Shown here one piece after another: positions 43,677 through 51,451 of a DNA stretch of 64,000 bases. The stretch is from Oceanospirillum sp048264105 (GTDB lineage Bacteria > Pseudomonadota > Gammaproteobacteria > Pseudomonadales > Halomonadaceae), in assembly GCA_048264105.1 (NCBI GenBank), contig JBLXDJ010000004.1, positions 372,001 through 436,000 on the forward strand, in the 5' to 3' direction. Position 1 is the first letter of the stretch. Each line of letters opens with the position of its first letter. Made by a program: the position numbers and the translations under genes. The notes below the pieces were generated by a model. The model did not search any database. It was not told the DNA's origin and saw only the letters and a program-made list of their open reading frames with translations.

Positions 43677-44843
43677 ATGAGTTTAACGATTCCGTCCGCA
43701 ATCAAGATCAGCAGTCAGTTTGATGCCGGTAATATCGAGGTGCTGGATCTGGCCCGTCCGCAGGATATTCAGCTGAGTATCCGTAAAGACAACCAGTCAG
43801 ACTTTTTCCAGTGGTTCCATTTTCGTGTTCAGGGTGCTGAGAATCAGCCCCTGAATCTGCGTATCGTTAATGCAGGTCAGGCCGCTTATGTTGATGGCTG
43901 GCCTGATTACCGTGCTGTGGCCTCCTACGACCGCGAAACCTGGTTCCGTGTGGACACCACCTATGAAGCCGACACCTGTGAACTGGTGATTCAGCACACG
44001 CCGGCGCAGAACAGCATCTACTTTGCGTATTTTGCCCCTTACAGCTGGGAGCAGCATCTGGATCTGATCGGTCAGGCGCAGCAATCTGCCCTGTGTGAAG
44101 TCCATGATATCGGCACCACGCTGGATGGCCATGATCTGAACCTGCTGAAAATCAGTAAGGCTTCAGACGCGACCAGAACAAAGAAACAGATCTGGGTGAC
44201 GGCTCGTCAGCATCCCGGTGAAAGCATGGCCGAATGGTGTGCTGAGGGCTTTATCGCCCGACTGCTGGATGAAGATGATGCGCTGGCGCAATCGGTGCTG
44301 GAGCAGGCTGATTTTTATGTTGTGCCGAATATGAATCCCGATGGTTCTATTCGCGGTCACCTGCGCACTAACGCCTGTGGTGCTAACCTTAACCGTGAGT
44401 GGGAAACCCCTACGGCTGAGCGCAGCCCTGAAGTTCTGGCGGTGCGAACCCTGATGCAGCAAAGCGGTGTGGATCTGTTTCTGGATCTGCACGGTGATGA
44501 AGCGCTGCCGTGCAACTTTATCGCCGGTCAGGAGGGTGCTCCTCATCTGGCGGCAAGCGTGCTGGAACAGGAAAACCGCTTTAAGCAGGATCTGGCGCAG
44601 ATCAATCCAGACTTTCAGACGGAGCGTGGCTATCCGCCCGGCAAATTTGGCCCGGAGACGTATACCATCGCCGCCTTCTGGGTCGGTCGGGAGTTTAACT
44701 GCCCCTCCATGACTCTGGAGATGCCTTTCAAGGATTATGACAACCGCCCGGATGCGGACTTCGGCTGGTCACCGGAACGCTCCATCAAACTGGGTGAATC
44801 CATGCTCTATCCGATTCACCAGTGGCTGCAGACTGATCTGTAA
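43677..44843 (+). CDS. M14 zinc carboxypeptidase, cytosolic carboxypeptidase-like
   Basis: From the ATG at 43677, preceded by GGAG, the protein has 388 residues; an upstream in-frame ATG at 43665 contains that ribosome site and is less likely. An N-terminal beta domain (FFQWFHFRV, YFAYFAPYSWEQH) is typical of the CCP branch of M14. Zinc ligands are His and Glu of RQHPGESM and His of FLDLHGDE; the catalytic Glu is in TLEMPFKD. No signal peptide, so it acts in the cytoplasm, probably trimming imported peptides. Eukaryotic CCPs remove glutamates from tubulin; the bacterial role is unclear. Operon with the peptide transporter. Confidence 0.9.
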   Translation: MSLTIPSAIKISSQFDAGNIEVLDLARPQDIQLSIRKDNQSDFFQWFHFRVQGAENQPLNLRIVNAGQAAYVDGWPDYRAVASYDRETWFRVDTTYEADTCELVIQHTPAQNSIYFAYFAPYSWEQHLDLIGQAQQSALCEVHDIGTTLDGHDLNLLKISKASDATRTKKQIWVTARQHPGESMAEWCAEGFIARLLDEDDALAQSVLEQADFYVVPNMNPDGSIRGHLRTNACGANLNREWETPTAERSPEVLAVRTLMQQSGVDLFLDLHGDEALPCNFIAGQEGAPHLAASVLEQENRFKQDLAQINPDFQTERGYPPGKFGPETYTIAAFWVGREFNCPSMTLEMPFKDYDNRPDADFGWSPERSIKLGESMLYPIHQWLQTDL

Positions 44844-44864
44844 GCCCCGGATGGTTGTTTTGAT

Positions 44865-44913
44865 AACCGGTCTGATCATGCAGGGGACGCTCCCCGAAAT
44901 GGTCAAGCCGGTT
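44865..44913 (+). repeat. Stem-loop after the carboxypeptidase gene
   Basis: Arms AACCGG-TC-TGATCA and TGGTCA-AG-CCGGTT with a nested GGGGA/TCCCC hairpin. It shares outer and inner elements with the loop at 39515-39565. It ends 20 bases before the LysR gene. Confidence 0.7.
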
Positions 44914-44932
44914 TATTCGTTTAAGGTACGCT

Positions 44933-45871
44933 ATGGAAGTTAGATGGCTTGATGACTTTATCGCTTTGGCACGCACCCGACATTTTTCCCGGGCAGCCGA
45001 TGAGCGAAACGTCACCCAACCCACCCTCAGTCGCCGTATTAAACTGTTAGAGGAAGAGATGGGCACGACCCTGATCGACCGCAACAGTCTTCCGTTGTCT
45101 CTGACTGCGGCGGGTGAAGTGTTTCTGGCGGGGGCAGAACAGATGTCCCGTATCGCCCGTGAAACCAAGGTGCGCTGCAATGAGATCCGGGAGCAGCAGA
45201 GCAACCGCCTGACCTTTGCCACCACCCAGACCTTATATCTGACCCTCTATCATTCGGTGCTGATGCCTTTCTCGCAGCAGCATAATCTGCCTGTTGATCT
45301 GAACCTGAAATCCACCTCCTGGGTCGGTGCTGACTTTGTGAATGCCCTGTCTCAGGGAGAGTGCGATCTGGTGCTCTGCTTCTGGCACCCCACCATGAAG
45401 GTGGCCCGTGATCTGGATGATGAACGTTTTGAAAGCCTTACCGTTGCCCGTGAAAAACTGGTACCGGTGACCGCCAATGATGAAGACGGCCGCCCAATGC
45501 ACTATCTGCCGGGGCAGAAGAGCAAACCGCTGCCCTATATCGGTTACTACGAGAACTCCTTTATGCGTTCGGTGCTGGATCACTTTGTTCAGCAGCAACC
45601 GGAACCACCACGGCTGGTGACCATGAATGAGAATGTTCATTCCGTGAGCGTTAAGGCGATGATCAAAGAAGGCTTTGGCTTTGGTTGGGTGCCTAAACGG
45701 CTGGTTAAAAGCAGTCTGGAACATGGCAGCCTGAGTCTGGCGGGCGGTGAGGAGTGGCATGTGCCCTTAGAGGTGCGTCTGTACCGTAACCGTCAGAATG
45801 TTCAGCCGAATATCAAACAGCTCTGGACACTGCTGGAAGAAGCGCTGGCCAGCCAGACCCTGAAGGTCTGA
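44933..45871 (+). CDS. LysR family transcriptional regulator
   Basis: A 312-residue regulator with an N-terminal winged helix (about 3-62; FIALARTRHFSRAADERNVTQPTLSRRIKLLE) and a LysR substrate-binding domain (about 90-300). It lies in line between the carboxypeptidase and prolidase genes, so it probably adjusts the peptide module, although LysR regulators usually sit divergent from their target. Effector unknown. Confidence 0.9.
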   Translation: MEVRWLDDFIALARTRHFSRAADERNVTQPTLSRRIKLLEEEMGTTLIDRNSLPLSLTAAGEVFLAGAEQMSRIARETKVRCNEIREQQSNRLTFATTQTLYLTLYHSVLMPFSQQHNLPVDLNLKSTSWVGADFVNALSQGECDLVLCFWHPTMKVARDLDDERFESLTVAREKLVPVTANDEDGRPMHYLPGQKSKPLPYIGYYENSFMRSVLDHFVQQQPEPPRLVTMNENVHSVSVKAMIKEGFGFGWVPKRLVKSSLEHGSLSLAGGEEWHVPLEVRLYRNRQNVQPNIKQLWTLLEEALASQTLKV

Positions 45872-45966
45872 CCTGCGCATCGACACCTGCTTTGACTCTG
45901 ATGATCTGCGTTTCATTTTCAATGTTACAACCTGCTTTCGGGCAGGTTCGTTAAAAAGGTTTTGTT

Positions 45967-47271
45967 ATGTCTGCACTTTATTTTGCTCATCTGTCCCAAC
46001 TGCAGTCCCGTATTGAACCCCTGCTGCAGACGCACCAGTTTGATCAGCTGCTGATCGGTTCCGGCAGTCTGCACAAGCATTTTCTGGATGATACCCGTTA
46101 CCCGTTCCGCCCGAATCCTCACTTTGTTCACTGGTCTCCGTTTCTGACTCAGCACCCGGATTGCTGGTTGCTGGTACGTCCTGGACTTAAGCCGCTGATG
46201 TTCTACTACACGCCGAAAGACTTCTGGCACCTGACCCCGGACCTGCCGTCAGCAGACTGGGCGCTGGGCTTCGAGTGGATCGCCTATGATGATCCGGCAG
46301 TTATGCTGGCTACCGTCGGTCAGGCGCGCACTGCTCTGATCAGCGAACAGGATCTGGCCGTTGATAACCTGATCCACAATCCCGAGGCTCTGATTCACGG
46401 TATTAACTTTGGCCGTGCCATCAAGACGGAGTGGGAGCAGCACTGTCTGCGGGAAGCTAACTACCTGGCGGTTAAAGGCCATCGTGCGGCTCAGCGTGGT
46501 TTTGAGTCCGGTCTGAGCGAATATGCGATTCATCAGGCTTACCTGAGTGCCATTTCCCACAACGAGCGGGATATGCCCTATGACAATATTGTTGGCCTGA
46601 ACGAGCATGCCGCTGTGCTGCATTACCAGTTCCAGCAGCGTTCCGCTCCCGGTGAGCACCGCACTTTGCTGATCGATGCCGGTGCCAGCTTTAATGGTTA
46701 CGCAGCGGATATCACCCGTACCTTTACTCAGGAAGGCACCCTGTTCTCTGATCTGGTAAAAGGTCTGGATGATCTGCAGCTGCAACTGTGTCACCAGATC
46801 AGCGCCGGTAGCGATTTTGTGGCGCTGCACGAGCAGATGCATCTGATGATTGCTGATCTGCTGAACCGCTTTGGCATTGCGCATGCGAATCCGGAAGAGC
46901 AGCTGGAGCAGGGGATCACCCGCACCTTTTATCCTCACGGGCTGGGTCATCTTTTGGGTCTGCAGGTGCATGATGTGGGTGGCTGGCAGCAGGACGCAGC
47001 AGGCACCATGAAAGAACCACCCGCCGAGCATCCTTTCCTGCGCCTGACCCGCAAGCTGGAAGCCGGTTACGTGATCACGGTAGAGCCGGGGGTTTACTTT
47101 ATCCCGCAACTGCTGGAAGAGCTGAAAGCGTCTAAGGCGTCCGATCAGATCAACTGGGCGATGGTTGAGAAGCTGCTGCCGTTCGGTGGTATCCGTATCG
47201 AAGACAACCTGTGTGTCACAGCAGACGGTAGTGAAAATTACACCCGTGATGGCTTCGCCAAATTAGTTTAA
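45967..47271 (+). CDS. pepQ: Xaa-Pro dipeptidase (prolidase)
   Basis: Cytoplasmic metallopeptidase that splits Xaa-Pro dipeptides, 434 residues, the usual PepQ length. The N-terminal domain is followed by the pita-bread fold with all five metal ligands visible: Asp in LIDAGAS, Asp in AADITRTF, His in PHGLGHLLGLQVHD, Glu in TVEPGVY and Glu in IRIEDN. It completes the peptide uptake and breakdown module. Confidence 0.95.
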   Translation: MSALYFAHLSQLQSRIEPLLQTHQFDQLLIGSGSLHKHFLDDTRYPFRPNPHFVHWSPFLTQHPDCWLLVRPGLKPLMFYYTPKDFWHLTPDLPSADWALGFEWIAYDDPAVMLATVGQARTALISEQDLAVDNLIHNPEALIHGINFGRAIKTEWEQHCLREANYLAVKGHRAAQRGFESGLSEYAIHQAYLSAISHNERDMPYDNIVGLNEHAAVLHYQFQQRSAPGEHRTLLIDAGASFNGYAADITRTFTQEGTLFSDLVKGLDDLQLQLCHQISAGSDFVALHEQMHLMIADLLNRFGIAHANPEEQLEQGITRTFYPHGLGHLLGLQVHDVGGWQQDAAGTMKEPPAEHPFLRLTRKLEAGYVITVEPGVYFIPQLLEELKASKASDQINWAMVEKLLPFGGIRIEDNLCVTADGSENYTRDGFAKLV

Positions 47272-47285
47272 TCTGCTAGCTTAAG

Positions 47286-47317
47286 CAGTAACCACTTGTC
47301 AGGGGTGGTTACTGTTT
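47286..47317 (+). terminator. Probable terminator after pepQ
   Basis: 10-bp stem CAGTAACCAC/GTGGTTACTG with a 9-base loop and a short TTT. The T-run is weak. Confidence 0.55.
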
Positions 47318-47382
47318 CTGGGCAAGGGATGCCGGAAACCGATTCAGAAGGACGAAAATAATTTCATTTCTGGCGTTTGTTT

Positions 47383-47766
47383 ATGGCATTTCAAAACCAC
47401 TGGTCTGAGCATCATCTTGTTTGCCGCTACTATGGTCATCTGGTGACCAAAGATCTGATTGAGGCCAACAGCTCTACAATCGGCTCTGAGCACTATGAGC
47501 AGCTTGAAAGCATTCTGATAACCTTCGACGAGGTCGAAAGTTATGATGTCAGCGAAAAAGATGTGCTGGTGGCGGTAGGTTTTGCCCAGCGCAATAATCG
47601 CTACAATCCGGTGATTCCCGTGGCGATTGTCTCCTCTGATCCCGTGCTGCGCCCCCTAATCGAGCAGTATATTCACTGTACTGAGCTGGAAATTCCCCAC
47701 GCCCGTCAGGCGCTTTTTGCGGATAACGCTGAGGCGGAACAGTGGTTAAATGCTCAGCTGGCCTGA
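47383..47766 (+). CDS. Hypothetical cytoplasmic protein (127 aa)
   Basis: The ATG at 47383 is preferred; a TTG at 47377 is an alternative. No clear ribosome site is seen. The protein has an alternating sheet/helix pattern (ESILITFDEVESYDVSEKDVL, VIPVAIVSSDPVLRPLIEQYI) that could be a STAS/SpoIIAA-like fold, but no firm family was recognised. Alone between pepQ and the HupE-like gene. Confidence 0.7.
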   Translation: MAFQNHWSEHHLVCRYYGHLVTKDLIEANSSTIGSEHYEQLESILITFDEVESYDVSEKDVLVAVGFAQRNNRYNPVIPVAIVSSDPVLRPLIEQYIHCTELEIPHARQALFADNAEAEQWLNAQLA

Positions 47767-47912
47767 TCCGGGCTGAGCTTTATCTGATACTCATTTCTCC
47801 TGCCCTTTTACATCTCAGGTCTTAACGGTTTCCTCTGATACCAGCACTCAAGTGGTATCGTGTTATTGCTCCGGAGACGCTATAAAACGCGTTCAACTAA
47901 AGGAGCTAACGC

Positions 47913-48611
47913 ATGCCGGGTCGTGTTTTATTACTGTTATCCCTTTTCTGTCTTGAGAGCCTGTTCAGCCCTCTGGCCTTTGCCCATGGGGTAGACAGTC
48001 AGGACGGCATCTTTATTGAGCAGACCCAAGGGGCTGCGATTCTGCCGTTTATCTATCTCGGCGCGAAACATATGGTGACCGGTTACGACCATCTGCTGTT
48101 TCTGCTCGGCGTCATTTTCCTGCTGTATCGGAGTCGTGACGTTGCCATCGCCGTCTCTCTGTTTGGCCTTGGTCACAGTATTACTCTGGTTATGGGTGTC
48201 CTTGCCGAGTGGCAGGTTAATCCCTGGCTGATTGATGCCCTGATCGGTTTATCCGTGGTCTACAAGGGGCTGGATAATCTGGGGGCTTATAACGTGTGGT
48301 TCCGGGTACAGCCGGATATTCGCTGGGCTGTCTTTCTCTTCGGTCTGGTTCATGGGCTGGGGCTTGCCACCAAATTGCAGGAATACTCACTGAACAGTGA
48401 CGGCCTTTTGGCCAACCTGATCGCCTTTAATATTGGGGTCGAGCTGGGACAGGCGTTGGCGCTGATCCTTATGCTGGCCTTTGTGAATCTCTGGCGCAGT
48501 TTCTCTGTCTTTAACCGACAGTCGGTGTATCTCAATCTCGGTCTGATTTGTCTTGGTTTTTTGCTGGCCGGTTATCAGTTAAGCGGTTTTGTTATTGAAG
48601 GAGGTGTGTGA
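47913..48611 (+). CDS. HupE/UreJ family membrane protein
   Basis: Inner-membrane protein of 232 residues with a signal-like N-terminus (cleavage near AFA/HGV) and about six helices. HupE_UreJ_2-type blocks are GAKHMVTGYDHLLFLLGVIF, FGLGHSITLV and FGLVHGLGLA, carrying several membrane histidines. Some relatives move nickel or cobalt; the function of this branch is unproven. GGAG precedes the ATG. The next gene's ribosome site lies within its last codons. Confidence 0.87.
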   Translation: MPGRVLLLLSLFCLESLFSPLAFAHGVDSQDGIFIEQTQGAAILPFIYLGAKHMVTGYDHLLFLLGVIFLLYRSRDVAIAVSLFGLGHSITLVMGVLAEWQVNPWLIDALIGLSVVYKGLDNLGAYNVWFRVQPDIRWAVFLFGLVHGLGLATKLQEYSLNSDGLLANLIAFNIGVELGQALALILMLAFVNLWRSFSVFNRQSVYLNLGLICLGFLLAGYQLSGFVIEGGV

Positions 48612-48612
48612 C

Positions 48613-49239
48613 ATGACGATGCAACAGCAGGATAGGCTGCCGATGCCTGCAAAGGCTCAGCTGGTAAAACAAACACTGGCTGCTTTACTGGTGGCAGGCA
48701 TCGTACTAGTTGTGGTCGTGCTGCCCGTAGAGTTTCAGCGTGATCCAACCGGCCTGGGCAAGGTTTTAGGTTTAACCGGCCTGACAAGTCCGAAAGATCA
48801 GGCGGTAGCGCAACTTCAGGCTCAGGGCGAAGCTCAGTCTCAAGCAAGTACATCTGCTTCCGGTGAGATCATTTCAATATCTTCGGCAGACGGCGGGCAC
48901 TGGCAAACCAATACCATTCCCCAAAGTAATCAGATGAGCCTGACGCTACAGCCCCGGAAAGGGCTGGAAGTGAAAGCCATGATGCAGCAGGGGCAGCGCT
49001 TTATTTATCACTGGAAAGCAGAAGGCGGTGTGCTTGATTTTGATATGCACGGCGAAGAGCTGCTGGCAGTTGAGGATTTCACCAGTTTCTGGGAAGCCAA
49101 AGGCTATGCCTCCGCACAAGGCGGTTTTACGGCACCTTTTGAAGGTAGTCACGGCTGGTACTGGTATAACCCGGGACATGAAACCGTCACCCTGACACTG
49201 AATATTCAGGGTTTTTATCAGGGAGTATATCTGCCCTGA
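48613..49239 (+). CDS. Membrane-anchored periplasmic protein next to HupE
   Basis: From the ATG at 48613 (GGAGG 8 bases before, inside the hupE-like 3' end) the protein has 208 residues. One membrane anchor lies at about 22-41 (AALLVAGIVLVVVVLPV), followed by a Gln/Ser-rich linker and a periplasmic domain ending GSHGWYWYNPGHETVTLTL. Proteins with this ending are annotated transmembrane anchor proteins in related genomes, from memory. It forms a two-gene operon with the HupE-like protein and likely works with it. Confidence 0.82.
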   Translation: MTMQQQDRLPMPAKAQLVKQTLAALLVAGIVLVVVVLPVEFQRDPTGLGKVLGLTGLTSPKDQAVAQLQAQGEAQSQASTSASGEIISISSADGGHWQTNTIPQSNQMSLTLQPRKGLEVKAMMQQGQRFIYHWKAEGGVLDFDMHGEELLAVEDFTSFWEAKGYASAQGGFTAPFEGSHGWYWYNPGHETVTLTLNIQGFYQGVYLP

Positions 49240-49400
49240 TCGATCGGCTTTACATAATGTAATGGTTTCTCGGTTGGTGGCTTGTCAGAATGATGGCTTA
49301 ACTCAGGTGTCGGGTATTTCTGTCCCCGCACCTGTTCACACTGTCAGTCAAAGCCTTATGCCGATAAGCGTTTCTGACTGATCCGACCGAAGGATCGATC

Positions 49401-50228
49401 ATGATAAAAATAACCCGCAAACTTTCCCGGGCACTTGTCGCTCTTGGCGCCCTGATGATGTTGAGCTCAGGTGTGGCGGCGGCAACCCCTTCCGATAAAA
49501 CCGTTGCCGAGCTTATGGAGCTATCCGGTATCTCTAAGCAGATTGCTGAGTTTCCCGGTGCCATGAAGCAGGGTTTTGCTCAGGCAGGGCAGCAGGGGCA
49601 GATTCCCCCTGAACTGGCAGCCCAGCTGCAACAACAGATCGATATTAGTCTGAATGAAGGCCGTATGCTGGCGGGAATTTCACAATCGGTTCAGCAGAAA
49701 ATGAGTGCCGCAGAAGTGAGCCAACTGCTGAGTTGGTATCGTTCTGACAAAGGTCGCATAATCACGGCGGAAGAGGCAAAAGCCTCAGAGCCGGAAGCGC
49801 AGCAGGAGATGATGAATCAGGCTCGTCAGCTGATGCAGGACACGGTAAGAGTGAAGCAGGCGCAGCGTATCAATCAGGCAGCCGGAGTTACCGATATCAC
49901 TGTTGAGATGCAAAAGCAGGTTTCTGTCGCGATTTTTGCCACCCTGAGCCGGGCCATGCAGCCGGAGCAGGAACCGAATCTGGCAGGCTTTAAGAGTCAG
50001 CTGAATCAGATTGAGCCTCAGTTGCGTCAGCAGTTGGATCAGGTCGTAACGCTGGCGCTGGTCTACACCTACCGGAATCTGAAACCGGAAACGGTGCAGG
50101 CCTACGAAGCCTTCCTGATCAAACCTGCCACTAAGAAGTTTAACCGCACCGTGATGATCAGCATCAGCGAGAGTATTGAGAAAGTTGTGCTGCAATGGGC
50201 GGCGAATATGACCGTGGCAGCGCGTTAA
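49401..50228 (+). CDS. Exported protein, DUF2059-like
   Basis: 275 residues with a signal peptide (about 1-27, cleavage near AAA/TPS). The rest is helical and Gln-rich. The stretch LLSWYRSDKGRIITAEE resembles the core of DUF2059 (helix-WY-S-G pattern) and a second similar stretch, YEAFLIKPATKKFNRTV, occurs near the C-terminus, suggesting a tandem duplication of the domain. Periplasmic, function unknown. Confidence 0.75.
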   Translation: MIKITRKLSRALVALGALMMLSSGVAAATPSDKTVAELMELSGISKQIAEFPGAMKQGFAQAGQQGQIPPELAAQLQQQIDISLNEGRMLAGISQSVQQKMSAAEVSQLLSWYRSDKGRIITAEEAKASEPEAQQEMMNQARQLMQDTVRVKQAQRINQAAGVTDITVEMQKQVSVAIFATLSRAMQPEQEPNLAGFKSQLNQIEPQLRQQLDQVVTLALVYTYRNLKPETVQAYEAFLIKPATKKFNRTVMISISESIEKVVLQWAANMTVAAR

Positions 50229-50262
50229 TCCCCCTCTTTACTTATGAGCGTCTGATGGAAAA

Positions 50263-50342
50263 GGCTCCCACGCAGAGCATGGGAGCCAGCTTTTCTTACG
50301 GTGTAAGACTACTAAGCCTCGTTCCCATGCTCCGCGTGGGAA
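50263..50342. repeat. Pair of inverted REP-like hairpins
   Basis: Hairpin 1 GGCTCCCACGC/GCATGGGAGCC (50263-50287) and hairpin 2 TTCCCATGC/GCGTGGGAA (50322-50342) have opposite orientation and share the CCCACGC/GCATGGG core. They are 34 bases apart, as in a BIME-type REP pair. Similar CGTTCCCACGCTCCGCG palindromes are widespread in gammaproteobacteria (recalled). Located between convergent genes. Confidence 0.7.
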
Positions 50343-50372
50343 TGCCTGCAACCCTGCCAGCATCCTGCGAAC

Positions 50373-50408
50373 TTAACTCTCCAAACGTACTTAGCCCTCC
50401 AAGCGTAC
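50373..50408 (-). repeat. Tandem copy of the EamA gene's last codons and stop
   Basis: Two adjoining 18-base units, 15 of 18 identical. On the minus strand the first (50391-50408) is the true end, Val-Arg-Leu-Glu-Gly-stop; the second (50373-50390) reads Val-Arg-Leu-Glu-Ser-stop in the same frame. A third partial unit (GTTCGC against GTACGC) follows at 50367-50372. Confidence 0.95.
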
Positions 50409-51281
50409 CGCCGGTTGTCGCTTAAACCAGCTTTGCTGCCACTGCCCGATCAGAAAGCCCACCAGAATCAGCGCACAGGCTAATAGCTTGGTGTTGTCGA
50501 TCACTTCGCCGTGAAAGATCATGCTGCCCAGAAGGCCAAACACCGGTGTCAGCATCGTCAGCGGTGCTACCGTAGAAAGTGGGTATTGGGTAATCAGGCG
50601 ATTCCACAACCAATAGCCTAAAAGGGTGGTCGGGTAAGCCTGAAACAGAACCGAGAACCAGACACTGCCATTCATCTGCCCCGGCAGGGCGATAAATACC
50701 TCTGGCCCGTAAGTGATCAGCGCCAGAGTCGCCAGTGGCAGAGGTGCAAACAGCATGCCCCAGACACTGAAGGCAAACACCTGCTGGGTATTGGCAAGTT
50801 TTACAATCAGACCGATCACCGCCCAGCTTAAAGCACCGATCAGAATCAACAGCAGCCCCGCCAAAGGCACTGATCCATCTTCAAGACTCAGACTGACCAC
50901 CGCACCCAGCAGAATCAGACCCGCGCCCAGTGTCTGCCGGGGTGAGATCTTCTCTTTCAGCACCAGCCAGCCGATTAAGAGACTCGCAATCAGGCTCAGA
51001 TCCATCAGCACCCCTGCCATTCCGGCGCTGACCCCCAGAGTGATCGCTGACGTCATCATGCCCCAGACACCTACGCCAAAGGTGATGCCGTATCCCATCA
51101 GATAACGCAGTTTCACCTGCGGACGTTTGATAAAGAAGATCACCGGCAGCACGGCAAAGGTAAAGCGCAGGGTGGTCAGCAGAATAGGGTTGATCTGATC
51201 CGCCCCCAGCTTAATCACGGAAAAGTTAAAGCCCCATAAACACATAATACTTAAACCCAGTAGCAGGTCTTTCAGGCGCAT
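50391..51281 (-). CDS. EamA/DMT family transporter
   Basis: Ten-helix metabolite transporter of 296 residues, two EamA repeats (about 5-135 and 145-285). It resembles the amino-acid metabolite efflux branch (LWGFNFSVIKLGADQINPILLTTLRF; FQAYPTTLLGYWLWNRLITQYPLS). Divergent from a MocR regulator, the second such pair in the window. The stop is followed by a duplicate of its last codons. Confidence 0.9.
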   Translation of the reverse strand: MRLKDLLLGLSIMCLWGFNFSVIKLGADQINPILLTTLRFTFAVLPVIFFIKRPQVKLRYLMGYGITFGVGVWGMMTSAITLGVSAGMAGVLMDLSLIASLLIGWLVLKEKISPRQTLGAGLILLGAVVSLSLEDGSVPLAGLLLILIGALSWAVIGLIVKLANTQQVFAFSVWGMLFAPLPLATLALITYGPEVFIALPGQMNGSVWFSVLFQAYPTTLLGYWLWNRLITQYPLSTVAPLTMLTPVFGLLGSMIFHGEVIDNTKLLACALILVGFLIGQWQQSWFKRQPAVRLEG

Positions 51282-51451
51282 TGTTTTGTCCTCCGAAGAA
51301 TAGATGAGCGCTGAAGATGTTCGCTCTTGAGGAGGCAGTGTCGGACTTTGCTGAAAAAGATAACAGAATCAATTTTTTAAAATAAAAAGTATACAGTTTG
51401 ACGGTGCGGCGCTAATCTGACTTAACAGATCAGGATGGGCGAGGGACAAAG

